Below are positions 36,168-46,597 of a stretch of 46,597 nucleotides of DNA, one piece after another. The stretch covers positions 1-46,597 of the forward strand of contig JAHBMJ010005858.1 in assembly GCA_018398765.1 (NCBI GenBank), in the 5' to 3' direction. The DNA is from Chromera velia. Lineage: Eukaryota > Sar > Chromeraceae. The position numbers and the translations under genes were made by a program. Each line of letters opens with the position of its first letter. The first letter of the stretch is position 1. Under the pieces are notes generated by a model. The model ran no database searches. It was given only the letters and a program-made list of their open reading frames with translations, and was not told the DNA's origin.

Positions 36168-36895
36168 GCTTGCATGGTGCATTCCCCGACTCTCTGAGTT
36201 CATAGTTATGTTGTAAAAAGAGGAACGTGAAAAAACGTCGATCCCAGCCTGTTTACGACCTAATGTAAAACCCTCAATCATCACGTTTACGACCTGTCCC
36301 CGATCAAAGGATAAAAACTTTTGTTTGTGCCCCCCTTTCGATGCTGGACTCGATTACGGGAGCACCCACCACGATACGTCGGCGCGCAGTGCGCGCCCAC
36401 TCTCGGTCTCGGTCTCGTGTATTTAATATCGATACAAACGCGTTGGATAACGTTGGTAAGTGCCCCGCGGCCCCGCGTTTCGCTTTCCGGGGCCATTAGT
36501 GCATGGAGACGCGCGATTGCATGTTGCATGGAGACGGCATGAACAAATTGGTGAGCATGAACAAACTGACCACGGCGATGCTCCGACCGTGTGAGTCCGT
36601 CATTGTCATGGTGCTGTCTCTTTGTCGCCTTCCAGCCTCTCAGCTCTGTACACCTCCATCGCAGGATGGTCGAGACGCAATGTGGATGGAGCAAGGGTTT
36701 CTATTTCATGCAGAGTGAACAGGGTAGGAATTTAAGACGAGACACTTCCTCCAGGTATCGATAATCGCCGGATAGCACCCTCACTTCCAAAGTGTTTCTC
36801 TCTGTCTCGCTGCGAAGAGCGACTTGTATTTGTTGGCAAAAGTCGCTTTCTGGTTACTTGGGATTTCCTTGAAATTAATACCAGGAATTGATACA
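36168..36895. other. target-site duplication (right copy) and upstream region of the GST-kappa-like gene
   Basis: GCTTG at 36168-36172 is the right target-site copy. The remaining 720 bp hold no supported gene. A GC-rich palindromic patch lies near 36380-36400 (GCGCGCAGTGCGCGC). The promoter of the next gene presumably lies here, but no motif is clear. Confidence 0.6.
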
Positions 36896-38197
36896 ATGGC
36901 AGGCCGTGCTATCGAGTTTCACTTCGATATCGTTTGTCCTTTCGCTTACTTGGCCTCTCGCCGAGTCGAGGAAGCTGCAGAGAGAGCAAACAACGCTCAG
37001 GTCATCTGGCGGCCGACTCTGCTCGGTGGACTGTACCGTGCCACGAAAGCCCCACAGGGAAAGGATGGATCCGCCACTGATGTAATGCCGCTGAATAAGA
37101 AACTGTTGAATGCCCAAGACCTCGTGCGCGAGGCTGAACGACAGGGAGCGCCCCTGAAGTGGAACCCCAAACACCCCGTCCGTTCCCTCACCGCCCTCAG
37201 GCTGATTGCCGGTGCCCCCGAAGCCAAGCGGCCCCAAGTCTCTCGTGCTCTCTACGCCGCCTACTGGGAAGACTCTCTGGATATCCACAGCGAAAGTGTG
37301 CTGCGGGATATTGCGGCATTAGTCGGCGTCTCCTACGACGTCGCCCTCTCCCCCGAGGCTAGAGACGCACTGCAGTGCAACACCGACCTGGCTTTGGAGC
37401 GAGGGGCGTTTGGCGTCCCCTCCTTCTGGGTCGCTGGTCGCCTCGTGTATGGCCAGGACCGTCTCGTGTTCGTGGAGAAGCTCCTCGGAGTCGCCAAACC
37501 TCAGCTTCTGAGACTGGTGAGGCCTCCCCCGGGTGCAATTCCTCCGAGAGGCACGACTCTTGAGGTCTTTCACGACTTCGCCTCCCCCTGGAGCTTTATT
37601 GGGCACACTCAAATAGCCCGAGTGGCGAGAGAGCTGGGGGTGCGATTGAAGCTGAGGCCGGTGCTCCTGGGAGCCCTTTTCCGCGCGATCGGGACACCGA
37701 ATATGCCGATGTTGGCTTTGAGCGAGGCTAAGAGAGCCTATGGCAAGCAGGACATGGAAGACTGGGTTGAATGGTGGGGAATTAAGAACTTTAGCTTTCC
37801 TCCCGTTTTTCCAGTACGCACAGTGCTGCCTCTGAGAGTCGCCCTTGTTGAACCGGCAGTGACGGACGCCGTCTATGCTGCGTGCTGGACAGGCGGGGTG
37901 GACATAGGGGACGAGGCAGAGCTCCGCAAGGTGCTCGCATCGGGGGGATTCGATGCCGACACGTTGGTGAAAAAAGCGGCAGAGGCAGAAATTAAGGCTG
38001 CTCTCCGAGAGAACACAGAGCTGGCGCAGACTGTGGGAGCGTGCGGAGTTCCGTCCTACCGCGTTGTGCTGCCTGATGGGGCGAGCGCGATGTTGGGCGG
38101 TGGTGGCTCTGTCATCTGGGGACAGGATAGACTGCACGTGGTGGAAGACTGCATTGCCTCTCTTGCTGTTGCTTCCGGGCATAGCGCGAGGCTGTAG
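36896..38197 (+). CDS. tandem DsbA-fold protein, HCCA isomerase / GST kappa-like
   Basis: 433 residues from ATG 36896 (context ACAATGG) to TAG 38197, with no intron. The frame extends upstream only through a TTG, so the ATG is preferred; the upstream hydrophobic stretch is probably untranslated. Two DsbA-like thioredoxin-fold domains are repeated head to tail. Domain 1 (residues about 5-215) opens IEFHFDIVCPFAYLASR and closes FGVPSFWVAGRLVYGQDRL. Domain 2 (about 222-430) opens LEVFHDFASPWSFIGHTQ and closes CGVPSYRVVLPDG...IWGQDRL. GVPS carries the cis-Pro and GQDRL is characteristic of the 2-hydroxychromene-2-carboxylate isomerase / kappa GST family. These enzymes usually use a Ser in SPWS and glutathione. 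Domain 1 has Cys there, so the two sites differ. The natural substrate cannot be told from sequence. Intronless and GC-rich, unlike its neighbours. Confidence 0.87.
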   Translation: MAGRAIEFHFDIVCPFAYLASRRVEEAAERANNAQVIWRPTLLGGLYRATKAPQGKDGSATDVMPLNKKLLNAQDLVREAERQGAPLKWNPKHPVRSLTALRLIAGAPEAKRPQVSRALYAAYWEDSLDIHSESVLRDIAALVGVSYDVALSPEARDALQCNTDLALERGAFGVPSFWVAGRLVYGQDRLVFVEKLLGVAKPQLLRLVRPPPGAIPPRGTTLEVFHDFASPWSFIGHTQIARVARELGVRLKLRPVLLGALFRAIGTPNMPMLALSEAKRAYGKQDMEDWVEWWGIKNFSFPPVFPVRTVLPLRVALVEPAVTDAVYAACWTGGVDIGDEAELRKVLASGGFDADTLVKKAAEAEIKAALRENTELAQTVGACGVPSYRVVLPDGASAMLGGGGSVIWGQDRLHVVEDCIASLAVASGHSARL

Positions 38198-38454
38198 CGA
38201 ACTACTGGTAGTACTTTGCCATTGGGACACGATGGCTGGCAGGTTAAGTCACCTCATCATCATCACCGTAGTATTGTTTTTTTACTAATTTTTATGAACT
38301 CAGCCTAGAATTCCGAATCAGTGTAGAACTCGATCAGTTCCAAACGAGATATGATCTAAGATACCATGGAGACTATAGCTAATGCAGGCAAAATATTTTA
38401 CTCGGCGTCTTACCTAGCGTCTTGCGGTATTCATTAATTAATATTACTAACTAG

Positions 38455-38538
38455 ATTGATTGATTGATTGATTGATATGTTCCGCCCTAGGGCCTTCCCG
38501 CTAGATTAATTAGTATTAATTATAAATCAATCAATCAC
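38455..38538. repeat. GATT tandem repeat within an imperfect hairpin
   Basis: GATT repeated about five times, followed 50 bp later by ATCAATCAATCA, its complement. Flanking segments ATTAATTAATATTA and TTAATTAGTATTAAT also nearly pair, so the stretch can fold back. Confidence 0.7.
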
Positions 38539-38660
38539 GGCAATTTGTGCCTAGCATTGTGCTGTCTCAAGAGTTATGATGGGGCGGTATTAGGGCCTAA
38601 GATGAGGCATTGTGTAGCCTCAGGCACAACTTGAAGCAATGTTGCTAGGCATAATCTGTA

Positions 38661-38709
38661 GATACGTAACGCGGCGGCGGGTTATACAGATGTGCATGGA
38701 ACAATTAGA
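38661..38709 (+). repeat. inverted repeat, left arm
   Basis: 49 bp whose reverse complement matches 40376-40424. The inner 30 bp are identical, including TTATACAGATGTGCATGG. The outer part differs at about 5-6 sites. No transposase is seen between the arms. Confidence 0.85.
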
Positions 38710-38779
38710 ACCTGCCGCCAGACCTTAACTGGCTCAAAAATTTTGAGGGGAAAAGGAACAGCCCTCTGTTCCCTTTTCC

Positions 38780-38812
38780 CTCCTGGACTCGAACCAATGA
38801 ACCTAGGAGACG
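38780..38812 (-). other. Pol III B-box-like motif
   Basis: The minus strand carries GGTTCGAGTCC, a perfect match to the tRNA T-arm/B-box consensus. No tRNA cloverleaf or matching acceptor stem could be built around it. A tRNA-derived SINE fragment is possible; chance is also possible. Confidence 0.3.
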
Positions 38813-38898
38813 TCAGTTCACCTCTCTAGACTCTCTCTAGCTACTTAGTGCAGAAAAAACGACTCCCAGACATAGGGGAGTGAAATGCCTTTAGCACG

Positions 38899-39020
38899 GG
38901 GGGGNGGGGGGGGGGGGGCGTAACGCATGGTTTCGCCGCACGGCAGCATGGCCCCCCCCCGGGCCACGAAAAAAGGCTGCCGCGCAGCATGGCCCTACCG
39001 GGCTGTGCGGCACGGCAGCA
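38899..39020. repeat. G homopolymer and GC-rich short repeats
   Basis: A run of about 20 G with one undetermined base, then two copies of CAGCATGGCCC. CGGCACGGC-type motifs recur near 39010 and 39265. The n and the long run make the length unreliable. Confidence 0.8.
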
Positions 39021-40375
39021 AGATTTTCTCTAGTATGCATTAGGCTTTCAACTCCTGGCTGGTAGAAGAGGCACTCAATAGCACTCAACTGCTCCGTTCT
39101 GCTCTCTATTCCTCTCTCAGTATCTTATTTAGCATCTACATATTAACGTTGACCTAGACGTTGACATACGTTGACCCGTTGGCAAGAAGAAAGGGGGGGG
39201 GCAACGCAAGGAGACAAAGTTAAGACCGAGTTATATTATCTAGTATGTTATTTAATGGTCTACCGTGCGGCACGGCCCCCCTCCCCGTGCTACGAGCCTG
39301 GACCGCGCTCCGCGTGGCCCGGCGGGGGGTCTTGTGCGGCTGGCAAGCCAGCTATGTGGACTGGGACCCCCCCCCTCCAATATCACCCCCTTATTTCCAG
39401 ACTCACAGGGAGTCTAAAGAACGGACGTCTAAGGTCTGACACCTGAAGAGGCCAAAGAGGCCTCCGTGGACTCAGAAGTCCAGAAAGGGCTATGAGGCAT
39501 CAATCATGATAGATTACATACCAACACAGTCCATATACTTTAGAGGACTCAGTGTGAACAGGGGATGAAGAATGGTTGCGGCACTGTGGACTTTAGTCAA
39601 CAAGTCTGCTGAGGAACACAAAGATACACTCCATAGAGCGCCCTGTATGAAATCATCTGAAGACCTCTTTTTCTCTAGAGTGTCTTGAACCTGCATCCAG
39701 CGCACAGAGGTACTGCCCAACACTCATATAATCCTGTCTAGAGGGAAAGAGCGGGACAAAATGACTTACCGGGGGAGCTGAAGGTCGATCAATACCCCTG
39801 AGGCACCAATTTTCCACAACAGGAAGACAAAACAATCTCGCCTTCTCACAACCAGCATACGTACCAGAAACCTATCCCGCTGGCCTGGGAGGATGACAAC
39901 AGACATGGGGTATCAGGCAAAATTGCCGGGGATCGATCCTGTGGCCTCCTGGTAGAAAGAAAGAATGTTGCTCATGAGGCCTAGGAGGTCCTTTCCTGAC
40001 TGCTCCACACTGGGACTGCCAGATACGCCAAAGCAGACCAACAGTACAACAAGACTTCACCTTGACACAGACATAAGCTATCTGGTCCTAAGAGAACGGA
40101 ATGGCGTGGCTTTGACCATCTGTGCTGCTGTAGACAACAAGAGAGAAAGGAAGGTAAGAAAGGACGGACTGAGCTTTCATTGGGAAACTGGGTGCTTTTT
40201 GAGTATTCTGAGCATAATTTCGGGATTTTGAGAGGGACCCTGGAAAGTTTTGGCCCAAATTCTTGCACCAACGCACTCAACGGCCTCTGGGAACCAATTT
40301 GGTACCTTTTTGGGCCGTGAACGCCGCTGGAATCGCACGGACCCCGGCTTAACTGGCTTAAAAATTTCACATCTG

Positions 40376-40424
40376 TCTAATTGTTCCATGCACATCTGTA
40401 TAACCACCTTCCGCGTTGCGTATG
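40376..40424 (-). repeat. inverted repeat, right arm
   Basis: Reverse complement of 38661-38709. Just inside, CTTAACTGGCTTAAAAATTT (40348-40367) repeats 38724-38743 in direct orientation with one mismatch, so the block has both inverted and direct repeats. Confidence 0.85.
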
Positions 40425-41230
40425 TATATCTTTAGATATATTTTTTATAATCCATAATATAATATATACACAGGAAAAAATATATAAAAAAAATATATGA
40501 CTCGGAGGTAAGACTATATTAATGAAAACTTTGTTTAAGAAAGGTTCTTTGGTGAATGAATAAAGTGAAAAGCTGTTTATACATTGAAGAAGTGACATAG
40601 ATATATAAGATATATGTATAGATATATTTTTAAAATTGAAAATATAATATAAAAATATATATATAGATCACGCCTAGCAAATTGGTAATGTTGGTAAATG
40701 TTGGCCCCGGTGTTGGACTAGGTGTTGGATAGTGTGGGGCACTAGGTTGGACAAAGGTGTGGTTAAGTGATAAGTGCGATTAGTGGTGCCCTAGAGCACT
40801 GTCGCCGTTTTGTCTTATAGAGGTCGCCCCCGCAAACGGCAGGGGGGTGTACCTCATCGCTGAGGCTCAGACCACACCCCTTGGCCCGCCTGGTTTCCCA
40901 GGCCGCTAACAAACAACAATCTGTCTGCGGAACGGTATAAGTTGTATTGTATATGTCAGGTAACAATTTCATAAAAATTTATACTTGGGTTTATGCAAGT
41001 AGCACATTTGAATATCTCATAGTGAATCGAGATTTTTGTTTCCCGGGCCAAAAAATTTAGACTGATGTTCCAGTGCTGAACTTGGAGCAGCTAGTAGAGA
41101 TGAACAAACAGAGAAAAATAGGAGGGAACAGGGCTAGAAGAAGACTCCCGCCATTGCAAGACCTGGCCCTATGTAGCAACCCAACAAACTGCTAAGAACC
41201 CCCTCTCGAGAGCAGAAACTCGAAAACAGG

Positions 41231-41291
41231 GCCTTTGCCGAATCTTTTGGAGGCAAGCGCCACGACAGTATCTCCGCTCTGCACAAACTCA

Positions 41292-41341
<50 letters not shown>

Positions 41342-41603
41342 CAGACACAGACACAGAGACTATATGACTTCTTTTCTTCTTTCTTTCTTCCTTTCTTTCT
41401 TTTTCCTCTTACAGACAGACAGACAGACAGACTATATGTTTCTTGTTCCCCCTCCTTTTATTCATGAACACAACAGACAAAAAGGAAGAAAGAACAAAGA
41501 CAAAAGAACAGAACCAACAATCAAACAGCGTGGGCAGGGGGCCCGAAAGGTGAGAGTTAAGCGCCCCTTGCCTCTCCACCTCCCGACAGACTTTCACGTG
41601 ATC

Positions 41604-41634
<31 letters not shown>

Positions 41635-42136
41635 CGCACACACGCACACAGAGACAGGCAGAATCGGACAAGAGAGAGTGCATCCAATTTCTCTCCCCTT
41701 TGCGTCATCCTCTCTGTTGCGCCACCCCAGGCCGCGCTACTAAAAAGAAAAGCACACACGCATCCCCAACCTTCCTTTTTCTGTCTCACGCTTCTACGAA
41801 CCCCTTTCCTTCTTCCGACATTCATATTACTTTCTTGCTGTTTGCCTGCCTGTCTGAGGATTTGTGCACATCTCGATCCTTCACAGACTTGACTCGACTT
41901 CGCAGCCAGCCGATTATCTTCACAATGATTCGGCGAAGACTTCCGCTTCTCCTCCTGGAGCAAGACTTTTCTGATCGTCGCCTATCATCTTTGTTCCTTC
42001 ATGTTCCTTTTGGTCTCTTCCATCTCTTCGTTCCACGTCCCCTCTTTTATAGTAATACTGGCCAGCTAGTGTGAGTTGGCATCTGAGTTCTCTCTGGCCC
42101 TGCCTCTGAAACTAACCAACCAGCCAGCCAACGAAC
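41231..42136. other. downstream flank of the ankyrin gene
   Basis: No confident gene. A possible last exon of the ankyrin gene on the minus strand lies about 41700-41955 (frame with EEKRKSSPNHCEDNRLAAKS), after an acceptor-like CTCCAG. I cannot choose its frame, so I do not annotate it as coding. Confidence 0.35.
41292..41338. repeat. CA/GA microsatellite
   Basis: CA run followed by GA run. Further short GACA repeats occur at 41414-41430 and 41606-41632. Confidence 0.95.
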
Positions 42137-45100
42137 CTTGTTCTTTGCTTGAATGTCCGCACCCTTGGACAGAAGGAGCTCTGTGGACTCGAGAACAAGA
42201 AGCCACCCTCTGGAAACAGCAGTGTGTAGAGGCGTCTCGCCCTTCTGCAGACATTCACAAGTTAATTATCACAGTTTCACCCAGAAATCCATCCCTTGGG
42301 CTGTCGATCTGTCAGTCGACAAGTTCTTTTTTTTTTTTTTTGGCGACAAGTTCTTTCTTCCTCCAGTCACTCACACGCTCGCTCGCCCGGTCACTCATAC
42401 ACTCATTATCCCATCTGTTGATGGACGAATTCGTTCAGTTCTCCACTCATTCATTCACGCACGCGGTCTCTGTGGTTCAGTGCAAGAATCATTCTTCATT
42501 CTTCAACCTAAGCAAACAAACTCTACCGGCCGTGTGTGTGAGAGAGAGAGAGAGAAAGAGTGCTTGTACCTGCCTCCTGACCTCGTTGACTGCTCTGACG
42601 TCAGCCCCCGCCTCGAGAAGGAACCGTGCGAGATCCACATTGCCGAGCAAAACCGCCGTATGCAAGGGCGAATCAAGATTCTGCAAGAAGACATGGGATG
42701 GATGAGAGGGGAGCATCAGAGACGAAGAGAAGGTGGCGTGATCTGCGTTAGGGTCTGTGAAAATGCCGATGTCTTTCGTTCGTTCGGCTGGTCCGGTAGC
42801 CATCTCTTTTTCAAGGATGTTGAAGCGGTCAGTCGGGCTTCGACAAAAAAACGCTGCAACACAAACAAAGAAAGCTCCCAAAGTGACAGCATCACACAGT
42901 GCAGAAAGAGTGTGGAAATACAACATTTCTCTCTCACTCACACATACACATACACACATACATACATGCATTCATACATACACACAGCATCAACTGCCGT
43001 CGAGCATTCGCATGCTGCTTTCCTCCCACACACACTCACCTTATTGACTGCATTCACTGGACATCCCCTTTCGCAGAGAATCTTGACAACGTCTAGGCGT
43101 CCGTCTAGCGCTGCCTTGTGAAGAGCTGAGTTGCCTCTCTGCAAAGACCAGCGAAGGGAGTGAATGTCATTTATCGAATTCATCGATACCGCCTGGGGGG
43201 GAAAAGGAAAGAATGTCAAAGAAAGAAGTCCCAACGGGGGAGGGAACGGAGGGGCGTACACACACCTGCATCCAAATATGCTGACATCATTGACAATGAA
43301 TGTCGGTGAAACAGGCGGAAAAAGGCAGAAGACGGACGCCGAGAATATCGACATGCAGAGAGCAAGGGAAGGAGGAACAAAGAAAAAAAGCACTCTTGCA
43401 CCCATACACACACACTCACACGCACAAACATCAAGAGGGAGAGAGGCGAATGCAGGCAGGAGGCAGGCAGAAAGGGAGACAGACGGCTGAACAGACCCGA
43501 CAAACTGACGCACGCACTCACTGACGTTGTCTACAGCCTTCACGTCTGCTCCAACGTCAAGCAGCGCCTCTACAGCAGAACCTCTCCCGGCGCCACAGGC
43601 GTGCAAGAGTGCACTGCTGCCATCCTGTTCGAACATTTCATCGTACAGTTGCACCGTTTGCACGGTGATGCAGCGATGCATGCATGGGCTCCTCCGTCCA
43701 ATCACTCCCGGCTGTTCAATGCATGCTCCCTCTGGTGTGTTTGACGAGTAAATTTGACATTTTTTGTTACATCTTTCGCAACAAAACGATGAAACACGAC
43801 TCATTTCTCAGTTCTTGCAGACGCGTTCGAGTAAGGCAGCAGAGAGAAATCGCAGAAGAAGAAGACTGGATCAAACTTGTGAAAAAAAAGCGAAACCAAG
43901 AAAAAAAATCAAACCAGTGCTGGCCGTCTGGTATGTCTCCATGCCCGGGGATCATTCACCAATTTCTGTTTTCTTTTTTCTTCTCTTCGGCCTCACCTTC
44001 GCAGCTACCTCAGAGTTTGCCCTAAGGCTTACTACGAACTCCCTCAAAAGATCCGCGTGGCCTTCCCCCGCCGCAAGATGCAGAGCCGTTTCCCCTCTCT
44101 GCATCCATCCACTCGCAAAATTGAGCGAAAGCGATGATAAAAAAGCAGGAAAAGAAAGGCAGACAAACAGGCCGGGAGGCAGATAGCTGGAATCAAGAAG
44201 AGAAAGGGACAGAAGAAGGAAGCGCAAGGATGAAAGGGAGAAAAAGAAAGAAAGAGAGAAAGAAAGAATGAGTCAAAAAATGAATTCTTTCTTTGACGCA
44301 CGTACGCATACTTTCGATGGATGGAGATTGACGCACGCACACTTTCGATGGATGGAGGAAGAATTCTTCGTGATGCTTGATTTTGTTTTGGCAGCAGCGG
44401 GCGGATATTCCGCCTCCCTCCCGGCGCCCTGTCTTCTGTTCTCTTCACACGTTGCACAGAAATCCTCTCTTCTTCTACGACTGGTATCTACCGGGTTCTC
44501 TGCATGGGTGTGTCATGCATCCTGTGGTTCATCTGTGCTGCAACCCTCCAATCCATCCCTCATCACTCTTCTCCTCGATCGCTCCTCTGCTTCTTCATAT
44601 CTCACTCACTCAATGCATCCCTCACTCACTCGCTCGCTCTCTCAAAGGATAAGTCACCCAGTCACTGCCTCATTCACGGTCTTACTGCCTGCCCCACTTC
44701 CTCGATGACTCAGCCCTTCCCGCACTCCTTCGCTCTCCATCATGTCACGGACACACCGGCAAATACCCGCGCCCAAACAACCCCCTATCAGATTCCTTCC
44801 ATTCCATTCCGCCCATCCATGCAGGACAGGAGAGAGCGAGCCGACCTTGTTCACGCCGTCGACCTCTGCCCCATGTTCAATCAGAAAGCGTGCAAGCGTC
44901 CGGTTGCCTTGGAATGCAGCTTCGTGAAGAGGCCCGTCTCCATCCTGCTCGATCGTTCATTTGTTCATTCGTTCAACAGTCCCTTGTAGCGCTTTTTCAC
45001 AAATGCATTCTTCTATATCCTCCCATTTGCACACACGAACACAGTAATTACAGCACTATCCCTTACGGAGACTGCTACCCTTTTTCTCCGCAAGGCGGAG

Positions 45101-46579
45101 GCGGACAAAGATTCGTGCCATGGCACGAGGAGACCAGACAGGCTGGCGTGACTCACGACAAACAGGCAAACACAAGTATGGCAGACAACAAACATCGGTC
45201 GGTGAGCAAGAATGCGCTTCGAGAGAAAAACAAAAAGCCGTGCAACGACAGAAAGATCTTTACTTGATGAACACTCTCACTCTCTTTCCCAGAGTTACCT
45301 AAACCGACCTCATTTGTCAAGGTCACCTTTGATCCAAACGCAACAAGAAGCCGGCACATTTCCTCCAGGCCCTTGGAAACTGAAAGGTGCAGGGGAGTTT
45401 CGCCCCTCTGCATGCAGAAATAAACCATCTCTCATTTGAAATGAATGCATGTACCACTTGCATGAATTTTTGCACACCCTTTTCTTCTCCCTTCTACAGT
45501 TCCCTCGCTTCTTTCCTCCTTCCTTCCTTCCTTCCTTCCTTCCTTCCTTCTGCCTCTTCTGTCTCGGTCTCTGCTCATAAGTGACGTTCAAAAGCTGTTT
45601 TTTTGTTGGCCTCATCGTCAGCTCTACAGAATGATCGAGAGTGGCACAGCGAGAGTGGACGACATATTCGGCCAAAGAGTCGCCTTGAGCCCTTGTACCA
45701 ACGCCCCGTACGTTCACAACACAACAATGGTGACTTCCAAAATGGATGGGGTCAAAAGGAAAGAAAGGCGACAGGCAACTGGAGGAGGAGACAGGACCCC
45801 AAGCCCGGAGAGACCCCCTCCGGCCTTCATACGTCACTCCCCCCGACAGGGACTCAGTCGAGCTAGTCACTCACCGAGTCCTTCGCGTTCATGTTCACGT
45901 TTTTTTTGTTTTTGTTTTTTTTGTCTGAAAGTGAACTTCCACAAAAATATCCACTCACCGAGTCCTTCGCGTTCATGTTCGCACCTCTGAGAATAAGCCA
46001 CTCAGCAGTGGTGGTCTGATTCATCTCCACAGCCAGATGGAGGACCGTTCTCTTTCTCTGAAGCCAAAGGAGAGGAAACAAAAGCAAAGGAAAGAAAGGG
46101 TCTCTCTGATACACAGATGATGTGGCAAGGCATAAGAAACAAGAAGTTTGAGTGGGGTGTGCAACAAAAGAACGAACGAAAGATCCAGTGATCGAGCCTC
46201 TCACGTAGAGACGACATTTGCCTTCCTGCCTGGTGGGTCCTTCTCTTGCCCTTCCAGCCGCCTTGATGAAAGGTACCGCTGATCTCGATACCCGAAAGGC
46301 CCCACCGAGATTCCATCTCAACCCCCCAGAGACCTTCCCGAAGAAAGTGTATGAACGGGACCAGGATGAGTGATTCATGTTCTCGTAGTCTGCGCGATAG
46401 ATAAAGCATGATTCGTTTTTTCTTCTTCATCACTTGATTCATGCACATCATATCCTTTCACACTCACGCCCGCCCACCCTTCCGGGGCCGTTCACGTCAA
46501 CACGCGACGAAAGAAACGCGTCCTCTACAAACCCAAGATTGCCGCCCCGTACAGCACACATGAGTGGGGTGTCTCCTCT
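42137..46579 (-). CDS. ankyrin-repeat protein, partial (5' end beyond window)
   Basis: Nine exons on the minus strand, each one ankyrin repeat: 46478-46579, 45959-46057, 45309-45407, 44846-44944, 43997-44098, 43526-43624, 43040-43138, 42582-42680, 42137-42244. Lengths are 102, 99, 99, 99, 102, 99, 99, 99 and 108 nt, all multiples of three; every exon starts and ends between codons. Acceptors are CAG before an R/D/N/K-G/L-x-T/S/P start, for example RGETPLHLSVSKGLEE, DGDGPLHEAAFQGNRT, RGNSALHKAALDGRLD, NLDSPLHTAVLLGNVD. Ends such as GADVRAVNE and GAEVDGVNK complete the repeat. The TPLH helix motif is conserved in most; repeat 1 reads TPLM and the repeat at 45959 TVLH. The first exons lie past 46597 and the terminal exon below 42137 is not resolved. 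Function: a protein-protein interaction solenoid, partner unknown. Confidence 0.9.
45867..45896 (-). repeat. partial copy of an ankyrin exon end with its donor
   Basis: About 29-30 nt match 45953-45982, the last codons (MNAKDS) of exon 45959-46057 plus GTGAGTG of its donor. In gene orientation the copy lies in the next intron and follows an A-rich tract (runs of A broken by C). Confidence 0.9.
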
Positions 46580-46597
46580 CTGCACCAGGAAAGAACG

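Larger units (their letters stand above)
38198..41230. other. repeat-rich intergenic block
   Basis: No gene supported. Contents: a GATT repeat and facing ATCA repeat (38455-38540), an inverted-repeat pair (38661-38709 and 40376-40424), a G homopolymer with one n (38899-38919), related GC-rich motifs, and AT-rich runs (40435-40660). Many short GC-rich and AT-rich switches suggest nested old elements. Confidence 0.65.

Noticed and set aside
36824-36895. N-terminal hydrophobic extension of the GST-kappa-like protein
   Set aside because: It starts at TTG, not ATG; the first ATG in good context is 36896.
37319-38230. 303-codon minus-strand ORF
   Set aside because: Shadow of the GST-kappa-like gene, which has clear family motifs on the plus strand.
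38760-38850. tRNA gene on the minus strand
   Set aside because: Only a B-box/T-loop match; no acceptor, D-arm or 7-nt anticodon loop can be formed.
41235-42074. 279-codon plus-strand ORF downstream of the ankyrin gene
   Set aside because: Runs through microsatellites, has no domain or plausible start, and overlaps repeat-rich flank.
45600-45740. Extra ankyrin exon between 45407 and 45959
   Set aside because: An open frame exists but lacks the TPLH/GADV pattern and the flanking splice motifs.

Overview
This is a nuclear genome window from a eukaryote with intron-rich genes. Coding exons are short (31 to 312 nt, apart from one 1-kb exon), bounded by GT...AG and mostly by a (T/G)CAG acceptor. 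Introns are packed with dinucleotide and tetranucleotide microsatellites, and AT-rich, TE-laden blocks separate the genes. A chromovirus, eukaryote-type tRNA synthetase and ankyrin genes fit a protist. I suspect a photosynthetic alveolate (chromerid-like), but that is a guess from style, not proof. Two assembly gaps or ambiguities are present (23 N at 14075-14097, one n near 38905).

Layout. 1-7.7 kb: a plus-strand multi-exon gene of unknown function, followed in the same frame, after an in-frame TAG, by a 273-codon acidic ORF with repeats. 10.29-17.45 kb: a minus-strand WD40 gene whose reconstructed exon chain resembles THOC3/TEX1 of the THO/TREX mRNA-export complex. 17.96-24.19 kb: a head-to-head plus-strand gene for eukaryote-type aspartyl-tRNA synthetase; 13 exons join in phase into 579 codons, and the motif-2 exon is followed by a tandem partial copy. 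24.2-30.4 kb: AT-rich DNA with degraded coding remnants, a 420-bp imperfect palindrome and a 33-bp tandem repeat. 30419-36167: a full-length chromodomain Ty3/gypsy LTR retrotransposon on the minus strand, with 344-bp LTRs, PBS, PPT and a 5-bp target-site duplication. It is dead: 11 in-frame stops, one frameshift, and loss of the RT YxDD region. 36896-38197: an intronless two-domain DsbA/GST-kappa (HCCA isomerase-like) gene. 38.2-41.2 kb: repeats, including an inverted-repeat-bounded block and a G-rich tract. 42.1-46.6 kb (running off the window): a minus-strand ankyrin-repeat gene in which nine consecutive exons each encode one repeat and all are phase 0/0.

Points most worth a second look: (i) a GTCAGT-type 5' splice site (C at +3) in about half of the introns read here; (ii) two independent intronic duplications of an exon 3' end plus its donor, each preceded by an A-rich tract; (iii) the one-repeat-per-exon ankyrin gene; (iv) transition-only divergence of the LTR pair; (v) the signal-peptide-like leader on AspRS; (vi) the intronless tandem GST-kappa gene. 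All exon calls are read by eye from splice motifs, frame and family resemblance; no transcript or database evidence was available.
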